16,444 nucleotides of DNA from Neovahlkampfia damariscottae (taxonomy: Eukaryota; Heterolobosea; Selenaionea; Neovahlkampfiida; Neovahlkampfiidae). Below, one piece after another: positions 15,407 through 16,444 of this stretch. Position 1 is the stretch's first letter. Each line of letters opens with the position of its first letter. Both the position numbers and the translations under genes were made by a program. The DNA lies in NCBI GenBank assembly GCA_016618085.1, contig JABLTG010000271.1:1-16444 (forward strand), written 5' to 3'. Below the pieces are notes generated by a model that searched no databases, was not told where the DNA came from, and saw only the letters and a program-made list of their open reading frames with translations.

Positions 15407-16444
15407 ACAAGTTATTATCTTGTTGTTCCTCATCAGGAATTTCAGCAACTCCAGAGAATGATTGTTCTTCTTCTTTTGGTTCTTCTGAAATTTCTGCGAT
15501 TCCAGTTGATGGCCATTCTTGGATGTCAATTGGAATTGTATCAGATTCTTTTCCATCATTGGAAACTGTAATAGGAAGAATAGGTGTTATTGGTGAAGAC
15601 ATTGGATAATCATCAACTTCTCTTAATCTTCCCAACAAGTTTGTTGATGAAGTTTCGTTGTCATCAGGAGATGATGAATCTTTTGTTGTGTCTTCGACTT
15701 CAATTCTTGGATTTGTATCTTTTTCTTCTTCTCTAGTCGGTAATAATTGATTTGAAGATTCACCTGGAATCAAACTGTTACTTGAATCTTGATTGATATC
15801 AATTAATTCAATATCTTGTCCTTTAATGTCTAATTTTTCTTTTTCTTTTGGATTATTATCAATTAATGTTGGTTGTTCAATTTCATATTCATCTTCATCA
15901 TTTGGTTCAACACTTGATTTTTGTTTTCTTTTTTCTTTAAATTTAATTAAAGGATCAGCAAGTGAATTTTCTAATCTTGATAATTCTTCATGTTTTAATC
16001 TTGCTTCTTCTTTATCTTCTTTAAATTGAAGAAGAAAATCTAAAATCATTAAACCAACAATTACAACTGAAGAAAGAACAATAACACCAATACAAAAATA
16101 TCCTAAAACTGATCTATAAATTGTTTGTGGTTCTGGAAATTTATCAACAAAAAATAATAAAGCACAGAAAAATAAAAATTGAGTTGAAATTAAAACAGTA
16201 TACTCCATAAAATTATGAAATTTTCTTCTATAAGGTAAATTATGCATTTGTAAAACAAAAGCAACAAAAATAATCATCATTGAAAATAAAACAATTAATA
16301 ATTCAAATCCAGCTGAGAAAAAGATAATAGCTAATGAAATTAACATTTTTCTTAAAATGATAATCATTTGCCAATATAATCTTTCATCTCTAAATCTAAC
16401 AAATAAAAATCTAAATCTTGCATTAAATGATTTAGATGTCATTG
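15405..16444 (-). CDS. C-terminal part of a second polytopic membrane protein (5' truncated paralog)
   Basis: The frame is open to the window edge; 345 residues are visible after the ATG at 16442. The membrane block is nearly identical to that of the fragment at 1-869 and, like it, has about four hydrophobic segments. The tail is longer and more diverged, but keeps islands shared with the other copy: QQPTLI/EQPTLI, QDIEL(L/I)D and GIAEI. Here the GIAEI motif occurs twice (TGIAEISEE and SGVAEIPDEE). The tail is rich in Asp, Glu, Ser and Pro and is probably cytoplasmic and disordered. Identification as a TRP-like or giant-adhesin membrane module is inference. The stop overlaps AATAAA and lies 31 bases from the TPR stop. 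Confidence 0.75.
   Translation of the reverse strand, partial: MTSKSFNARFRFLFVRFRDERLYWQMIIILRKMLISLAIIFFSAGFELLIVLFSMMIIFVAFVLQMHNLPYRRKFHNFMEYTVLISTQFLFFCALLFFVDKFPEPQTIYRSVLGYFCIGVIVLSSVVIVGLMILDFLLQFKEDKEEARLKHEELSRLENSLADPLIKFKEKRKQKSSVEPNDEDEYEIEQPTLIDNNPKEKEKLDIKGQDIELIDINQDSSNSLIPGESSNQLLPTREEEKDTNPRIEVEDTTKDSSSPDDNETSSTNLLGRLREVDDYPMSSPITPILPITVSNDGKESDTIPIDIQEWPSTGIAEISEEPKEEEQSFSGVAEIPDEEQQDNNL
16318..16444 (-). repeat. Exact 127-nt inverted identity with the other window end (right copy)
   Basis: Partner of 1-127. It falls inside the membrane-block coding sequence of the right-hand paralog. Confidence 0.9.

Noticed and set aside
1-16444. Linear element or minichromosome with terminal inverted repeats
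   Set aside because: The inverted ends lie inside protein-coding sequence, have no telomere-like repeats, and are identical for exactly 127 bases before diverging as paralogs do. An assembly break explains this better.
1-16444. tRNA, rRNA, CRISPR or transposon features
   Set aside because: No cloverleaf-like segment, rRNA core motif, regularly spaced repeat array or transposase motif was recognised on either strand.

Overview
The window is a very gene-dense, strongly AT-rich piece of a nuclear genome from a unicellular eukaryote. The gene content is eukaryotic: a gamma-tubulin complex protein, USP14, Ubc13, a PARP6/8-type ADP-ribosyltransferase, a small TIM chaperone and a ZnT5-like transporter. 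Almost every gene is cut by tiny GT-AG introns, most of them 27-48 nt, and reading frames only make sense once these are removed. TAA, TAG and TGA all act as stops, so the code is standard. The TIM gene implies mitochondria or a derived organelle. I cannot name the lineage from this window alone.

Layout. 1-869 (+): C-terminal part of a polytopic membrane protein with an acidic tail. 2576-878 (-): degenerate kinase with a C-terminal PH domain. 4296-2659 (-): USP14/Ubp6 deubiquitinase. 4411-6376 (+): ZnT5/Msc2-like zinc transporter. 6644-6361 (-): a 59-residue small TIM gene in four exons. 6715-9191 (+): a 13-exon gene joining a ubiquitin-interacting motif to a PARP6/8-like enzyme. 10272-9211 (-): microbial-type poly(ADP-ribose) glycohydrolase. 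10797-10393 (-): AN1 zinc-finger protein. 10969-12519 (+): short gamma-tubulin complex protein. 12639-13335 (+): Ubc13/UBE2N E2. 13426-14268 (+): acyl-protein-thioesterase-like hydrolase. 14330-15373 (+): N-terminally acylated TPR protein. 16444-15405 (-): a second C-terminal fragment paralogous to the first. No gene-free stretch exceeds about 175 bases.

Themes. An ADP-ribose writer and eraser face each other tail to tail, 19 bases apart. They lie among ubiquitin genes: USP14, the UIM on the PARP itself, AN1 and Ubc13. All four convergent gene pairs end within 31 bases of each other or overlap. Stop codons are repeatedly embedded in AATAAA or ATTAAA, which suggests very short 3' ends. A CCAATCA-like box lies 8-19 bases upstream of five start codons. 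The most unusual signal is in the exon structure. There are coding exons of 7, 8, 14, 15, 16 and 17 nt, a 2-nt exon is needed to keep USP14 in frame, and a 72-nt Ubc13 intron splits exactly into two 36-nt GT-AG units.

The two window ends are identical inverted copies for exactly 127 nt. This looks like a k=127 assembly-graph break inside two paralogs, not a natural terminal repeat. Splice models were worked out by hand from frame, GT-AG boundaries and remembered family motifs; no database search or transcript data was used.
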